NCBI GenBank assembly: GCA_030068145.1 | Contig: JAPJBO010000567.1 | Coordinates: 85,575-149,574 of the forward strand | Origin: Diplonema papillatum | Lineage: Eukaryota; Euglenozoa; Diplonemea; Diplonemida; Diplonemidae | DNA: 64,000 nucleotides | Direction: 5' to 3' | Shown here: in pieces, positions 1 through 11,878 of the stretch | Position numbering within the stretch: the stretch's first letter is position 1 | How the letters are laid out: every line of letters starts with the position of its first letter | Notes under the pieces: model-generated | What the model was told of the DNA's origin: nothing | Seen by the model: only the letters and a program-made list of their open reading frames with translations | Database searches by the model: none | Position numbers and translations under genes: made by a program

Positions 1-73
1 GTCCTGAATCCAGCTTTACATAAAAACCGATCAGGCACTGCGTTCAACGAAACTCTTTCTTTTTTCTCTCTCT

Positions 74-777
74 GAACTTCTTACCTCGGGCTTATTTCGG
101 ACCGGCCGCGTTGCTGCCCTCAAACCTCGCACTCGTGTGCTTGCTAACAAGAAAGATAAACGGCAAACCAAGCTAGACCACTAAACTGCACTACTTGTGC
201 CACGAAAGATACAAATCCCGATACCATGCCGCATAAAGAACATGAGTCTGCAAAATAAAACCGCCCGAACAGTACAGTTTTTCGGGAGGGGAGTTGCTGT
301 GTGCTCCTGCGGTCTTTGTGTTTTTCGTACTTGACCAACAGGTTCACCCCCCCGCACGCCAAGTCCGCCCTTCGGTATAAGTTCGTCCAGAACTTCACTC
401 ACTTCGTTCACGAAGTTCTTGATCCGAACTTCTTACCTCGGGCTTATTTCGGACCGGCCGCGTTGCTGCCCTCAAACCTCGCACTCGTGTGCTTGCTAAC
501 AAGAAAGATAAACGGCAAACCAAGCTAGACCACTAAACTGCACTACTTGTGCCACGAAAGATACAAATCCCGATACCATGCCGCATAAAGAACATGAGTC
601 TGCAAAATAAAACCGCCCGAACAGTACAGTTTTTCGGGAGGGGAGTTGCTGTGTGCTCCTGCGGTCTTTGTGTTTTTCGTACTTGACCAACAGGTTCACC
701 CCCCCGCACGCCAAGTCCGCCCTTCGGTATAGGTTCGTCCAGAACTTCACTCACTTCGTTCACGAAGTTCTTGATCC
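74..777. repeat. Two tandem copies of a 352-bp unit
   Basis: Copies at 74-425 and 426-777 are almost identical, with one visible difference near the end of each unit. Both end in the same CTTGATCC, and the first begins after a pyrimidine tract. Small ORFs occur at the same place in each copy on both strands, but codon use does not look coding and nothing is recognisable. The near identity indicates a recent duplication. Confidence 0.95.
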
Positions 778-2655
778 CTCTCTCCCTCTCTGCGATGTCG
801 TCAAGCTGCCCGAAGGCAGTACTGCATCGAAAAGGAAAAAAAAAAGGAGACCGACAGTGAGAGAATCGTGTCAGACCCTGGGACCAATACGATCATGCCA
901 CCGGCTCCGTTTACATGTGTTCGTGCTCCGCATGGGGGTCCCGAACACCACCGGCCGTGCGAAGTTTCGCATAACGTTCCTGAGTCGTGCAAAAGAAAAC
1001 GTTAGGGAAGTAAAATAAAAAAAAAACACAACGTTAATCGTCAACCGCACAAAAACAATTGACATCACACACCAGTACTAAGATTTTCCCCCCTCCGCTA
1101 TTGCGACGCCACAAACTTCGGTTCGTTACCATACGGCCCAACCCCCGAACACCAAGAGAGGTACAGTTCCGATAAAGAACTAAAAAGGGCGTAACCCAAC
1201 ACAGGACGAGAAGGAAGGAGCAGCACCACCTGAACCGAGAAAGAACAAAAAAAAAGAAGAATACTACGCACCAACCCACCACCCTCCCCGACCCGGGCTT
1301 CCTTTTTACCCCTGCAAACCCGTGAATAGGTGCTACGGGAGTATCTGACAACCGCTGCTTAACAGTGCTCACGTGGGCGGTGGCTTCGACAGCACCTCGT
1401 GATGTTCGCATCACGAAACAAAGAAGACAGTGAAATGGTCGTTACCTTTCGCTCACGACCGTTTCCTGAACAATCGTTCACTAAATTCGCGGTTAAATAC
1501 CCTGGCCTCAGTGGTGCAAGCACCACGCGCTCTTCAAACCCAAGAAACATTTCCCCCCCTGAACACGAAACTAAATTTTTTCCCCTCTACGGGTGAATCG
1601 TGCATTCATCCACACCCCCTTCCCCGCAGTCCCCCGCACGAAAGGCTTTCCTTTGTTGAGCACCCGCCTTCTAGCGATTCAGGGATGCGCTTGCGAAAAA
1701 AAAAAAATACTCGACGTAGCTGCTTCGACTCCGAATGGAAGGGAGGAAATATAGAGGTAAGGGGCGAATACAATACAAACACAATCTGATTTGTTCTTCG
1801 CTTACACCACCGTGTGTTGCTTTCTCACTCAGGACTTTGACCTGTTGTGTTTGTGTGATTTGTCGTGTAGGGGTAGACCCGCATGACCTCACGTCCGTTC
1901 AAGACGTGGTTCGGTAGTTACAGCACTTGGGATCCCTTCTGTTCTTTGTCGGGCAGCATCGTCGAGCATTTCCTTTCAAGCTGGCGCTTATGTAAAAGAA
2001 AAAAAAAACAACCGGAAACCGTTTTCTTGTGTTAACAATGCATTGTTGGTACTAAAAATTAGTAGTTGGCAGCGTACTAAAAGCAACTCACCAAATCAGG
2101 TGAAAAGCCGCTAGTGCGCACAAACATACCCGCCGACTTTTCTAGTTCAGGGGTTCAATGGTTCGTCATTCTTCGGAATAAGCAACCTGGACAGGGTGTC
2201 CAGGTTGGTCGGACTGGTCTGGTCAGGTTCAGTGGTCAACAAATGTTGTGAAAATACGTGACTTGAATATAGTGTGGTACTCATTTGCTTCACTAACGCA
2301 ACAAGAAGACGCAGATGTTGTGAAAATACGTGACAAACCTGCCTAAAACCCGTAATCGAGATCCTTCCCCCTTCCCGCTCACCCGCCTCCTATCCCTGCC
2401 AGCAGCGCCGCGACGCAGCCAGCCAGAAAGAAGAAGAAGATCTCCGGGTTCACGAACGTGACGGTCAACCAGCTTTTGCAAGGCTTGAGTCGAAGGCAGC
2501 ACAGTGCCCCTGTCGTCTCTACGAGCTTGTGTTCAGTGCAAGCGCCAGGCCCCAAGGTGCGCCACGCCTTCGGTGCTTTAGTTTGGGAAGTCGGTAAGCG
2601 GTCTGCGCCTACAACGACGATGATGACGACGAGTTCGGCGCGGGAGGCAAAGCAT
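778..2655. other. No recognisable gene; repeat-poor spacer
   Basis: I see only short ORFs with no recognisable domains, and several A-rich runs (about 836, 1016, 1246, 1696 and 1995). A 26-bp stretch at about 2043-2070 containing GGTACTAAAAATTAGTAG recurs at 16325-16350, so this region holds at least one piece of a dispersed repeat. Confidence 0.5.
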
Positions 2656-2995
2656 GCGGGGCCCGTCGGGTCGATCATCGATGATGTCTCTTTCAATCCG
2701 GCGTCGTGGCTCTTCTCAAGCTTGCGGGGCCCGTCGGGTCGATCATCGATGATGTCTCTTTCAATCCGGCGTCGTGGCTCTTCTCAAGCTTGCGGGGCCC
2801 GTCGGGTCGATCATCGATGATGTCTCTTTCAATCCGGCATCGTGGCTCTTCTCAAGCATGCGGGGCCCGTCGGGTCGATCATCGATGATGTCTCTTTCAA
2901 TCCGGCGTCGTGGCTCTTCTCAAGCTTGCGGGGCCCGTCGGGTCCATCATCGATGATGTCTCTTTCAATCCGGCGTCGTGGCTCTTCTCGCAGGA
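2656..2995. repeat. Minisatellite, five copies of a 68-bp unit
   Basis: Units start at 2656, 2724, 2792, 2860 and 2928. They differ by only a few substitutions. Each contains GATCATCGATGATGTC, which is largely self-complementary. A 68-bp unit shifts frame at each copy, so the overlapping ORFs here are artefacts of the repeat. Confidence 0.95.
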
Positions 2996-3257
2996 CGGCA
3001 TGCGGCCAACGAAGCGGCTTTTTCGACCCATGTTCAGCGGTCCTGACGGTTTCACTGACACTGCGACACTACCGCCGAACACGTGACGCAGGCTTTTCCG
3101 GGTACTCTCGTGCTCGAATTACGGGGAGGTGTCGCTGCTCACCTTCCAGAATCGTCCCGAAGTGGCCTGTTGCAGCCGTCGCGGGTTGCCCCACGACGGA
3201 CGACGAAGCGCGCCAGAGTGACCACATCCGGTGTCACGTAGCGAAAGGCAGGCGTCG

Positions 3258-3405
3258 TGTGGTACTCATCGGCATGCCGATGACTCCCGACTGCCGCAAC
3301 AATATCCCAAAAAAATCTCAAAGGCGGTAACCGTGCTGTCGCCCACACGAAACACAGGTGAATCTGGGGATTCGTGGCGGGGCGTAAGCGTTAAACATAA
3401 AAGAC
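3258..3405 (+). repeat. Dispersed repeat family R1, copy 1
   Basis: The order is GTGGTACTCATCGGCATGCC, then a CCCACACGAAACACAGGT block, then a GTAAGCGTT block followed by AAAAGACC. The same order recurs at 57091-57240 and 57535-57680, and partly at 22570-22660 and 43571-43702. No protein or tRNA head is evident, so the class of element is unknown. The flanks 2996-3257 and 3406-3780 hold nothing I recognise. Confidence 0.8.
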
Positions 3406-3779
3406 CGGCTAGATCCAGCTGCTGTCCCTTCATCGGCCAGATCCAGCTGCTGCCAGCCGAGGATACAAAAGGATGCGAGCGCACGAAGCACCAATCAGTG
3501 TCCAGTCGTCCGACTAGCTGGAACCTGTTTCACCGCCTTTTTTACTACTACTCTTTACGGACGGGCGGCATATGAGACGATGCCAAACCCCCCCTTTGCG
3601 CTAATAAAATACTTTTCGACGTCACCCCTTACTGGCCCCGAAACCCCATCTGGGCCCACTTGTGTGCCTTCTTCTCGTGAGGCCACTTGTCCCGCCAAAA
3701 ACCGTTAAGGGCCCGTTTTCGGCCGCACAGACAGGGTTTCGGGGCCGGCATACAGTACAGGATGACGTCAAAAACACAG

Positions 3780-3948
3780 GCGCTTCGTTTTGTTTGTGCG
3801 TGCCGGTTGATCGTTTTCCCACTTGTATATACCCTGTGTGTATTCAGGTAAGGAATTCTGATCAACCACCAAAACGCGCTGCCTACGTCTTTTTAGCCTG
3901 CGCAATACATTGAGGGCAACCCACAAGATTGTTAGTACTAAAAAATGT
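3780..3948 (-). repeat. Dispersed repeat family R2, copy 1
   Basis: Read on the minus strand, it runs from TTAGTACTAACAATCTTG through GGCAGCGTGTTTTGGTGG-like sequence to GATCAGAATTCCTTACCTG. Other copies are at 21322-21490 and 54626-54722, with three adjacent diverged copies at 28961-29390. Orientation varies between copies. It encodes no protein I can recognise. Confidence 0.85.
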
Positions 3949-4057
3949 TTTATTAGTGCAAAGGAGAGGGGGGGGGGCAGTGCTGATACTATGCCTGAGA
4001 CCCAAAACGAAGTTGCTAACCCTGGGTGGGGGTGGGTACCCCCCCTACTGCTAAGTT

Positions 4058-5328
4058 GGATGGAAACGCCGTTTCTTTTAGTTTTTTCGAAATATGGAAA
4101 CGGAAACGGAAACGGAAACGGAAACGTTTCCGTTTCTTTTAAAAGAAACGCCGGAAGGCTCCTCATGCTGAGGGGTCCTATGGGATACCACTTCGCGGGT
4201 CCTTCTGTGTGTCCGTCGGGTGTCCGTTTCCAGCCAAATTTTGGCTTTCTTTTCAGAGGGCGGGATCACCTTCTTCTTTTGATCTACCAGCGGGCACTTC
4301 TCTTCCTCCGTCTTCTGGCGGGCTCTCTGACTCTTCAGGGCCCTTCCTGGGCTGTTCTTCGACTTGGCTCGGCCCCTTCTTGTGTGTTGTCGTGGTCTCG
4401 TTTGTGCAGAGCAGTCGCTGATGCTCACCGCTTTCTTTCATCGGCGATCTGACACGAGCAAATAGGTAACCACAAGCTAATGATGCAGAATGTCGTCACA
4501 TGGTTTTCTGACACCAGGTTCCACTCTTCTGTGCCTACCACTTCGTCCTCTGCTGCTTCCAACCCACGTTCTCATGTTTACTTGTATCGGCGGCCGTGCC
4601 GAGTGGGGCTTTTTGAATCTGCCGTCCTCTTCTGCATTGTCGGTGGGGTTCTTCCTGCCGTCGCTGTCTATGCTCCGACAACACCGCCCGATGGTGCCCC
4701 TTCCGGTGACGGTTGCCACCCGTCGTCGTATGCAAGGTGCACTGTGGCAATCGATGTTTAACACACACGTTACTGCGTGGCCATCGCTTTTCTGGCGGGT
4801 TCAACATTGCCCCGGCATATGTGTGCCCTTCTCACCTCCTGATGCTGATTGCACTCCCTCTTTGTCTTACACCGCTGAAAACCCCCGGTCTTGTAGCCTG
4901 TGGTGCGGCGGTGCTCCCGCTGTCCTGAACGATCGTATCTGTATAGCCTATTATTGGAAGCGGATGTGCTTTCCCGATCGTCTTCAGCGCGCTGGCTAAC
5001 GGCCTCGCATCAACAGAGCATCGTCGCCACAACAGCCATTGGTATAAAGAGCTGCAGACCTCAAAGTCATCACAACCGGATGCGTGTGGTTGCGCGGTCG
5101 CAACTCTTATGCTTCTTTCCTCCCTCTTTTTCGGAGCCTCCTTGTCCATGGTTTCCCACTGGATTGCGGGGTCCGCCGTTCGGAACACATTTCCGGTCGG
5201 ACCTTCAGCCAGTGTACTAGTGGCATACCAGCCGTTTCTTTTGAAAAGAAACGGCGTTTCCATCCACCGCCAAAAAGAAGGAAACGGAAACGGAAACGGA
5301 AACGGAAACGTTTCCAACGTTTCCATCC
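4058..5328. mobile_element. Foldback-like element with GGAAAC arrays at both ends
   Basis: The left end reads GGATGGAAACGCCGTTTC and the right end is the inverse of GGATGGAAACG. Both ends carry runs of the hexamer GGAAAC (4095-4132 and 5279-5318) beside an inverted CGTTTC block. The 1-kb interior (4160-5220) has several short ORFs, none recognised. No transposase is seen, so this looks like a non-autonomous DNA element. I could not identify a target duplication. Confidence 0.6.
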
Positions 5329-5428
5329 TACATAGCCCTACTGTGGGACCCACCTTAGCTAAATTCTCTAAGGTGAAATGGTGGAAAAAGTGGGTCAAAA
5401 AATTAGGGGGGGGGGGGGTGTTTTGGTA

Positions 5429-7083
5429 CACCACGTACTTGTCATGCGTATGACAAGTACGTTGTACTTGTCATATGACAAGTACAATGACAAGTACAAT
5501 CCATGACAAGTAGGTACTTGTCATATGACAAGTACATACTTGTCATATGACAAGTAAGTACTTGTCATATGACAAGTACCTACTTGTCATATGACAAGTC
5601 TTCTGAAGGAATTACTCTAGTCTCGCATACAATTGGCTGAGAAAAGTATGTTTACAACCCAATACTCGCAAAAAGTATTAATTCAAGCGACAACTGGATG
5701 ATCAAGCTCTGTGGCAGAAGAAACATAGACGCAAAGCTCTCCCAGTCCCTGCACCTAGGTCCCAAAGGGGTTTGCGCGAGATGGCTATGTTCTGCGGTGC
5801 AAATGGAAAAAAGGAATTGGGTGTCTACAGGCAAGCTTTTATCAAGGGCTAGTTCACCCGAGGATCCCATAAAGATAGTGGCACCACGAAACGAGGAAAG
5901 AACGGAAGATGTGTTTGTCCCGTTCCCTTCGAGAAGAAAAGGTTGGAGGCACAGAGGACAGGTTTTCTTATCAGCTTCTTTGGATGCACATACAGTAAGT
6001 GTTGCCTAAAGCCAAGTGTCCCAATATGCTTTCCATTCCAGAACGGGCAGTTTTGCTTGACTCGCGTGTAATGGAGGCCGATGGTGGGTGTCATAGAGTG
6101 CATACAAACCCCTGATGCTGGAAAAGCCAGTCTTTCGGCACACGCAACAAAAGACTTCTGCTTTCTCGGTACTGCCCTCTGCTTCAGCAACCACGCCACG
6201 GTGTTTCCCTACAAACACACGCCTTTAGAATCGCCCCCTCGTCTACCATTGCAAAGATAAGCAACAAACACACGCCCCTCACCATGAGCGCAAACCCGCA
6301 CACCTGGACAAAACAAAAACGAGAACAAGAAGTCCGCGACATGGGAAGCGATGGGCATCCTACACTTCCCGACAAACATTCGACACGACATGCTATCCTT
6401 CGAACTCCAGACCAAACATGTTGATTTTCAACTGAAACCTCTCCGTCCGCCGCCTCTTCCACCAGTTCCTGAAGTTCTGACGAACGACACAATACACATT
6501 GCTCGTGCCGACGACCTGTGGAAACAGGCCACCCCAAAGTTGGACTCGACTTCGCAACGTGGGCTTTAGTGAGCACAGCGGCAAAAAGACAGGGCCAGAA
6601 GTATTTTGGTAGCCCGCAATGTCTGCAAGCAGGGTTTAGTTTGCCGGACACGGCAGTTGGTCTGTCTGTGTCCAATTCCTTTCTTCCATTTCGCACCGCA
6701 GAACATAGCCATCTCGCGCAAACTCCTTTGGGACCTAGGTGCAGACTGGGAGAGCTTTCCGTCTTTGTTCTTCTGTCACAGAGCTTGATCAGTCAGTTGT
6801 CGCTTGAGTTAATACTTTTTGCGAGTATTGGGTTGTATACCATACTTTTCTCAGCCAATTGTATGCGAGAGTAGAGCAGTTCCTTCACAAAACTTGTCAT
6901 ATGACAAGTAGGTACTTGTCATATGACAAGTACCTACTTGTCATATGACAAGTATTTACTTGTCATAAGACAAGTATGTACTTGTCATATGACAAGTACA
7001 TGCTTGTCATAGTACTTGTCATAAGATGACAAGTACATGTACTTGTCATATGTACTTGTCATACGTATGACAAGTACGTGGTG
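5429..7083. mobile_element. TA-flanked foldback DNA element with palindrome-array ends
   Basis: The outer ends match in inverted orientation, starting CACCACGTACTTGTCAT, and each is flanked by TA (5427-5428 and 7084-7085), as in Tc1/mariner-type insertions. The terminal 170-190 bp are arrays of the palindrome ACTTGTCATATGACAAGT. Inside these arrays a second inverted pair of about 220 bp (5605-5826 and 6668-6885) extends the arms. The interior (5830-6665) has short cysteine-containing ORFs on the minus strand but no recognisable DDE transposase, so the element is probably non-autonomous. Assignment to a superfamily rests only on the TA flanks. Confidence 0.8.
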
Positions 7084-7179
7084 TATCTTATCGTATACTT
7101 GCGTCGAAAAGGTCAAAACCGGAGCTGGAGTTCAGACACCGCGCTTTCAGGGTGAAGACATGTCAAACAGGATCGTACA

Positions 7180-7490
7180 GACCGTAATCGGATAAATGTT
7201 GAACTGGGCTAGAGCTGGAACGGGTAAATGACAGACCGGGTAAAACCTGGGACACCCGGGGTGTCTCCCAGGTAGAGTGGCGGTCCTGCAGCCTCTAATG
7301 ACAGCGGCATCTAGGGGTCGAGCTGAGTATCGAGCACCCCAAGGCGCGGGCAAGCACCCGGGTTGCGATGTTCTGCAATGTACGCAAGTCGCAAACCCCG
7401 AACAAAAAATCTGCCGATCCGAGTACAACCTGGGACACCCAGCCCGTGTCCCAGATTTTACCCGGTTCAACATTAATCCAATTACGGTAC
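7180..7490. mobile_element. Small inverted-repeat element (MITE-like)
   Basis: The left end begins ACCGTAATCGGATAAATG. The right end, inverted, begins TACCGTAATTGGATTAATG. Both continue into GGGTAAAA and a GGGACACC-type block. The element is about 310 bp with no coding capacity. Related ends occur near 50521-50560 and 52580-52660 beside the G-rich minisatellite, so that array may have grown inside a copy of this family. Confidence 0.7.
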
Positions 7491-8034
7491 CTACATACGT
7501 AGAAGGTGCACTGCTAGGTATCCAGTACACTCGACAGGCGAAGTGGTAGTCACAAGAGTGAACCGTGCAGACTACCGTCAGACTACTTGCATTCTAACCC
7601 AAAACGACCACACTCTACAACTTTCGGCAACGCGAGGTGGTAGTCATGAGAGTGAATCGCGCAGCACAGATATTTGCATTCTAACCCAAAACGGACATCT
7701 CTCTTTTTTTCGACCGTTCGTTCCCTCAGTTGAGCATCTTCCCTCCTTCGTTCGCATTGCGCTTGGCTGCAGATCTCCCACCCCGTTCCACGAAGCCGGC
7801 CGGGTCTGCTTGCGCGCATTTTCTTCTGTCATTCTTCTCGATACCTGTGCGTCCGACCAGCCACGCCCGCCCGCCCTAGCCATTGCTCCGCGCGCTGAAG
7901 AGCCGAAAGGAGGCAGAAAAAAGAAAAGGAACGTTGAAAAAAAGAGAGGACACCGCAACCCCTTGACAGGTTTCACGTGCTCCCTATCTTCGCCCGCCAC
8001 CGCTAATTGAGCCGCTAAATGCGCAGCAGAGAGC
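7491..8034. other. Spacer with a dispersed inverted-copy segment
   Basis: There is no gene. The segment 7805-7920 (GC-rich, containing CTAGCCATTGCTCCGCGCGC) has an inverted relative at 57975-58105. A short direct repeat starting with AAGTGGTAGTCACAAGAGTG-like sequence occurs at about 7541 and 7636. Confidence 0.5.
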
Positions 8035-8672
8035 GACGTGTGTGTCGGCAACTGCCTGGCCAGCGGTGGTGTCCCGACTGTTCCCAGCAGTATTCGCATG
8101 CGGTCCCGAAGAGAAAACCCCAAAGATTACAGATGTGACAAGTGCAAAAAGACAAAGACAGCAGAAACGCAAACCAGTATCCGAGCAGCACAAGACACAT
8201 TACTACTGTGTCTTAGACGGAACGAATTCGCAAACGAAAATCGAACCCCAGTGGCAGCTGATCCCACCCTCAACATCCCGGACTACGAACACAAATACGA
8301 ACTAAAGCTACGTGTGCGACGTGTGTGTCGGCAACTGCCTGGCCAGCGGTGGTGTCCCGACTGTTCCCAGCAGTATTCGCATGCGGTCCCGAAGAGAAAA
8401 CCCCAAAGATTACAGATGTGACAAGTGCAAAAAGACAAAGACAGCAGAAACGCAAACCAGTATCCGAGCAGCACAAGACACATTACTACTGTGTCTTAGA
8501 CGGAACGAATTCGCAAACGAAAATCGAACCCCAGTGGCAGCTGATCCCACCCTCAACATCCCGGACTACGAACACAAATACGAACTAAAGCTACGTGTGC
8601 GACGTGTGTGTCGGCAACTGCCTGGCCAGCGGTGGTGTCCCGACTGTTCCCAGCAGTATTCGCATGCGTCAC
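8035..8672 (+). repeat. Tandem duplication, 283-bp unit, 2.2 copies
   Basis: Units begin at 8041, 8324 and 8607; the last is cut off after about 60 bp. The first two are practically identical. One frame carries CxxC pairs (WCPDC and YRCDKC in different frames), but no single frame reads as a clear protein, so coding is not claimed. Confidence 0.93.
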
Positions 8673-9566
8673 GAAGAGAAATGGTGTCGGTCACATACGC
8701 TAAAAACGAAGTTACACGGATGCGCAACCACATGTGACAGGAAACAGTAAAGTAAAAGCGACACAAAGTACGAAAAGGAATGAAAACACACTGCCCAGGC
8801 CCTGCTCTAACACGCACAACAGGAACCCCGTTGTAGGGGCCTTCTCCGGACGGATTCGCCTGTGCTGTAGTAGCACGGGTGGTCCTGGCTGTGACGAGCT
8901 ACGAACAGCCGCCTGGCAAACCAGACTCACACCGCAGTTCTGTCTGCAGACACTCAGGTTCCACGCTGATGATGGTCCGCCTTATGTGTCCGTGGCTTAA
9001 AGGACCGAAAGACGGCGCAGACGGGGCCAGTGCGGTGTTGAGCACATACCCATTCCAAGCACGTTCTTGCAACCCCCCCCGCCTCACAAGTCTAACGGGA
9101 CTTCAAAAAAGCGACCGCCTACTACAAGAAACATTCTACGGACAACGTCCTTGCTCCCGATCTTCTACTACCCGGTCTTGAAACACAGACCAAGGAGTCT
9201 CCTTGGTCTGTGTTTCAACACGTGTGCGAGGCTTAAGGTGTCAAACTCACAAGCCGCGCTGAAAGGGAGATTTTGAGCCAATCCTGAAATGGTTCAAAAA
9301 TTTGCTAGCAAACAAAGAACGAAATTGCACGTACAAAAGTGTGAGTAAAGACACAGAAAACACAGCTGCAAAGACCGCCCAACAGACGAACTAGCAGGTA
9401 CCAGCTGTACCCACGCGCAAGGAAAGAACACCAACCCGTCTTGGCTGTCGACCGTGGACACAAAGCACAGATCCTTGAAACTCGAAAGAGTCTAGAAACA
9501 AAGAACGAAACTCTACAAAAGTGTGAGTAAAAAACGCAGCTGCAAAGACCACCCAACCGACAACGC
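8673..9566. other. Spacer upstream of gene A fragments
   Basis: No gene is recognised. It contains a perfect hairpin at 9178-9218. It also holds two related blocks (about 9304-9395 and 9480-9560) sharing CTGCAAAGACC and AGCAAACAAAGAAC-type text. The second motif, with ACTCGAAAGAGTCT, resembles spacers before each gene C copy (for example 16939-17000). Confidence 0.5.
9178..9218. repeat. Perfect 20-bp inverted repeat with a 1-nt spacer
   Basis: TTGAAACACAGACCAAGGAG is followed by T and then its exact reverse complement. Such a near-perfect palindrome could extrude as a cruciform, or form a hairpin in RNA. No T-run follows directly, so a terminator is not supported. Confidence 0.95.
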
Positions 9567-9910
9567 AGATGTCTGCAGACGATGCCGCGCGAAGACGGTC
9601 GCTGTGCGTGGCCCCCGAGCTTCGGAAGCAGATCCTGGAGGTGGAGGCCATCCTGAACACCCCGCGGAACGCCGCCGGCGACATGACCGACAGCGTCATG
9701 CGCTGCGAGCGCTACAAGCAGTGGCGGAGGAGAAAATCCTCCAGCAACTCGACGAGCACCAAGTCCGCTACGGCATGCAGTCGACGGAGCGCCTCTTACT
9801 CGCACATGGCCGTTTGCTTCCGAGCGCTACAAGCAGTGGCGGCAGCAGACGTCGCCGCAGCCGGCCGCCGGGCAACCCCAACCGGCAGCGCCGCCGTGCA
9901 GGCGGCTTGT
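9567..9910 (+). pseudogene. Scrambled partial copy of gene A
   Basis: The first 160 bp match the gene A start (10231-10390, including its ATG). The sequence then jumps to text matching about 10628-10720, and then back to text matching about 10370-10495. It is therefore a mosaic of gene A segments joined out of order, with frame lost after the first joint. High identity to gene A implies recent origin. It lies 320 bp upstream of the intact copy in the same orientation. Confidence 0.88.
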
Positions 9911-10110
9911 CTCGAGTACCAACCAACCCCACTCTTTCCCACACAGTAGCTAACTCAATCACAAACTCCAGCTACCCTCTCACACTCTCCAAAAACACGA
10001 AACAGGCGGGGGCAAGCAAAAAAGAGAGCCGACTGCCTTCGGGCTAGTCCGACACTCGCTGTCGTCACTAAAAACAGTAGAAAAGGAACAAAACAAACAA
10101 AAAAGTCAAA

Positions 10111-10155
10111 AGAACACCAATCTGTACGCCCATACGGGGTCGTCGGAAAACTTAA
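10111..10155 (+). promoter_or_regulatory. Recurrent upstream motif M1 (before gene A)
   Basis: It contains CACCAATCTGTACGCCCATA followed by a CGGGGTCGTCGGAAAA-type block. Relatives lie at 27866-27920 (minus), 41783-41830, 48431-48480 and 49056-49105. In three cases the motif sits about 60-100 bp before a plausible start codon of unrelated genes. The role (promoter, shared 5' UTR or mobile 5' end) is inferred. Confidence 0.45.
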
Positions 10156-10232
10156 AACAAAGCAAAAGAGTTGCTCCAACCGGCACACACAGGGGGACCA
10201 CCTTCCGTTGGTGCGAGTGGGAGTAAAAGCAG

Positions 10233-11431
10233 ATGTCTGCAGACGATGCCGCGCGAAGACGGTCGCTGTGCGTGGCCCCCGAGCTTCGGAAGCAGATCCT
10301 GGAGGTGGAGGCCATCCTGAACACCCCGCGGAACGCCGCCGGCGACATGACCGACAGCGTCATGCGCTGCGAGCGCTACAAGCAGTGGCGGCAGCAGCGG
10401 CGGCGCACCGACGCCGCCGCAGCCGCCCCGCAGCCGCCGGCTAAAGGGCAACCTGCAGCAGGCGGCAGCCCGGCAGCGCCGCCGTGCAGGCGGCCGTCCC
10501 TTTGGTCCGCAGCCGAGCGGCAGACGTCCACCTCGCGCGTGCAGAAGGCATTCGAGAGCATCCACCACCTGCCGCAGACGCCCGATCTCGTGGCGTGGCT
10601 CTCCCTCTATGGAGAAGCGCTGAAGGCGAAAATCCTCCAGCTGCAAGTCGACGAGCACCAAGTCCGCTACGGCATGCAGTCGGCGGAGCACGCGGCTTTC
10701 GCGCATATGGTCGTCTGCTTCAACGTGAAGGAGACTGCGTTGCAGACGGCCCGCCTTGCGACGTCGTGCGAACGGTCGGAAATCACGCGGCGGGTCGATT
10801 TGCAGCTCTCCGAGCACAACGAAAACGAGACCATGCTCACCTTCGAGCTGCTGTCGTACGTGGCGATCGCGAAGCCGGACCTTCCCGGGAGAGAGGTCCT
10901 GCTGCGGCGCCACCACGAGGCAGCCCAGGCCAGAGGGATGCTGCTGCTGCTGAGGCTGTTCGCGCGCGAAGCCGGCGGCGGCGGCGGGGCGGCGGCGGCG
11001 CGGGTCGCGCCGGGGCCGCGGTCGCCGTTTCGGACGCTGACGGCGCGGTGCCGCACATTCGCGGAGACGCACCAGCTGGCCCTTTCGCCGTTGTCGAGTG
11101 CTTTGGCAGGGCATCCGTCGCCGCCGGACCACTTTCCGCCGATCACCCTCACGGAGGCGACGCAGTCGTCGGTGAACACGACGCCGCGGACCAACACGTC
11201 GACGTCGACGACCAAAAGCACGGTGTCCCACCGCAACTTCCGCCTCCAGCGCCTGCGCAACCCGAAGAACACCCGGCGCTGCTCGGCGTCGCAGCCGCCG
11301 CCGCAGCCGCAAGAAGAGTCCGTCGCCGAGGAGGAGGCCGACGCCCGCAGCTCCCTCCAGAAGGTGCAGAACCGGCACTTCCGCGCAATCTGCGTCGAGG
11401 AAGACGTTGCGCTGCTGCGGATCTTCCGGAG
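10233..11431 (+). CDS. Gene A: coding exon, unknown function
   Basis: I do not recognise this protein. The ATG at 10233 is preserved in the upstream fragment copy at 9569, which supports the start. The exon encodes about 399 residues with high GC3. The N-terminus contains APELRKQILEVEAIL and a YKQWRQQRRR basic stretch, followed by Ala/Pro-rich low complexity (residues 60-95). Helical segments fill residues 100-240, then a Gly/Ala-rich stretch, a Ser/Thr-rich stretch (residues 310-340) and an acidic EEEADARSSLQ stretch. The open frame runs to 11513, but a consistent GT donor follows CTTCCGGAG at 11431. The same exon/GT junction is copied at 16300-16315, and the reading after it becomes AT-rich, so I end the exon there. 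No downstream exon could be joined confidently. Gene A shares the motif RKQILE with gene C, so the two may be distant relatives. Low-complexity ORFs on the opposite strand are GC-rich shadows. Confidence 0.65.
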
Positions 11432-11878
11432 GTTTCTTTTTTCAATCATTTTTCTGTACGCTAGTCGTAGAGGATTCATCCGAGGATCGAGCGTCAGAAA
11501 CTTGCAGTTTTAGCTCTACCGTGGGGTGGTCATGGTCATCGGGTCGACGGGGAGGATCACGAATATTATCATGGGCTGTCATGTGATCTGTTGTGATTCC
11601 GCACGACGCCGACGACGCGCCGGTCTCGGCGACGACGGCACCGGCCTCGCCGGCCCGAACACACCGCGCCCACCCGGCCCCGCCCTGACTCGGGCCATGA
11701 TTTTGCTAGTTCTTTGCACTCCGGACTTGACTCGCGCCCACTGCGCCCTCCACGGGTCGCGCAACGATCGCGCCCTCCCGCCGGCTCTTCCCGGCTACTC
11801 GCGTCCTCCGCATCGCGGCGTCCAAGCCCGAAAAGAGAAACCCCTGGTGATCTCAGATACTAAGTAGCAACTTATCTG
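11432..11878. other. Probable intron or spacer with a GC-rich block
   Basis: After the putative gene A donor come AT-richer sequence and a C-rich block (11595-11840) without a recognisable reading frame. Nothing else is supported. Confidence 0.4.

Noticed and set aside
74-777. LTR pair
   Set aside because: The two 352-bp copies are directly adjacent with no internal region and no primer-binding or polypurine features.
10152-11378. 408-codon minus-strand ORF opposite gene A
   Set aside because: It is an Arg/Leu-rich shadow typical of GC-rich exons; the plus frame has the coding pattern and its ATG is preserved in the copy.
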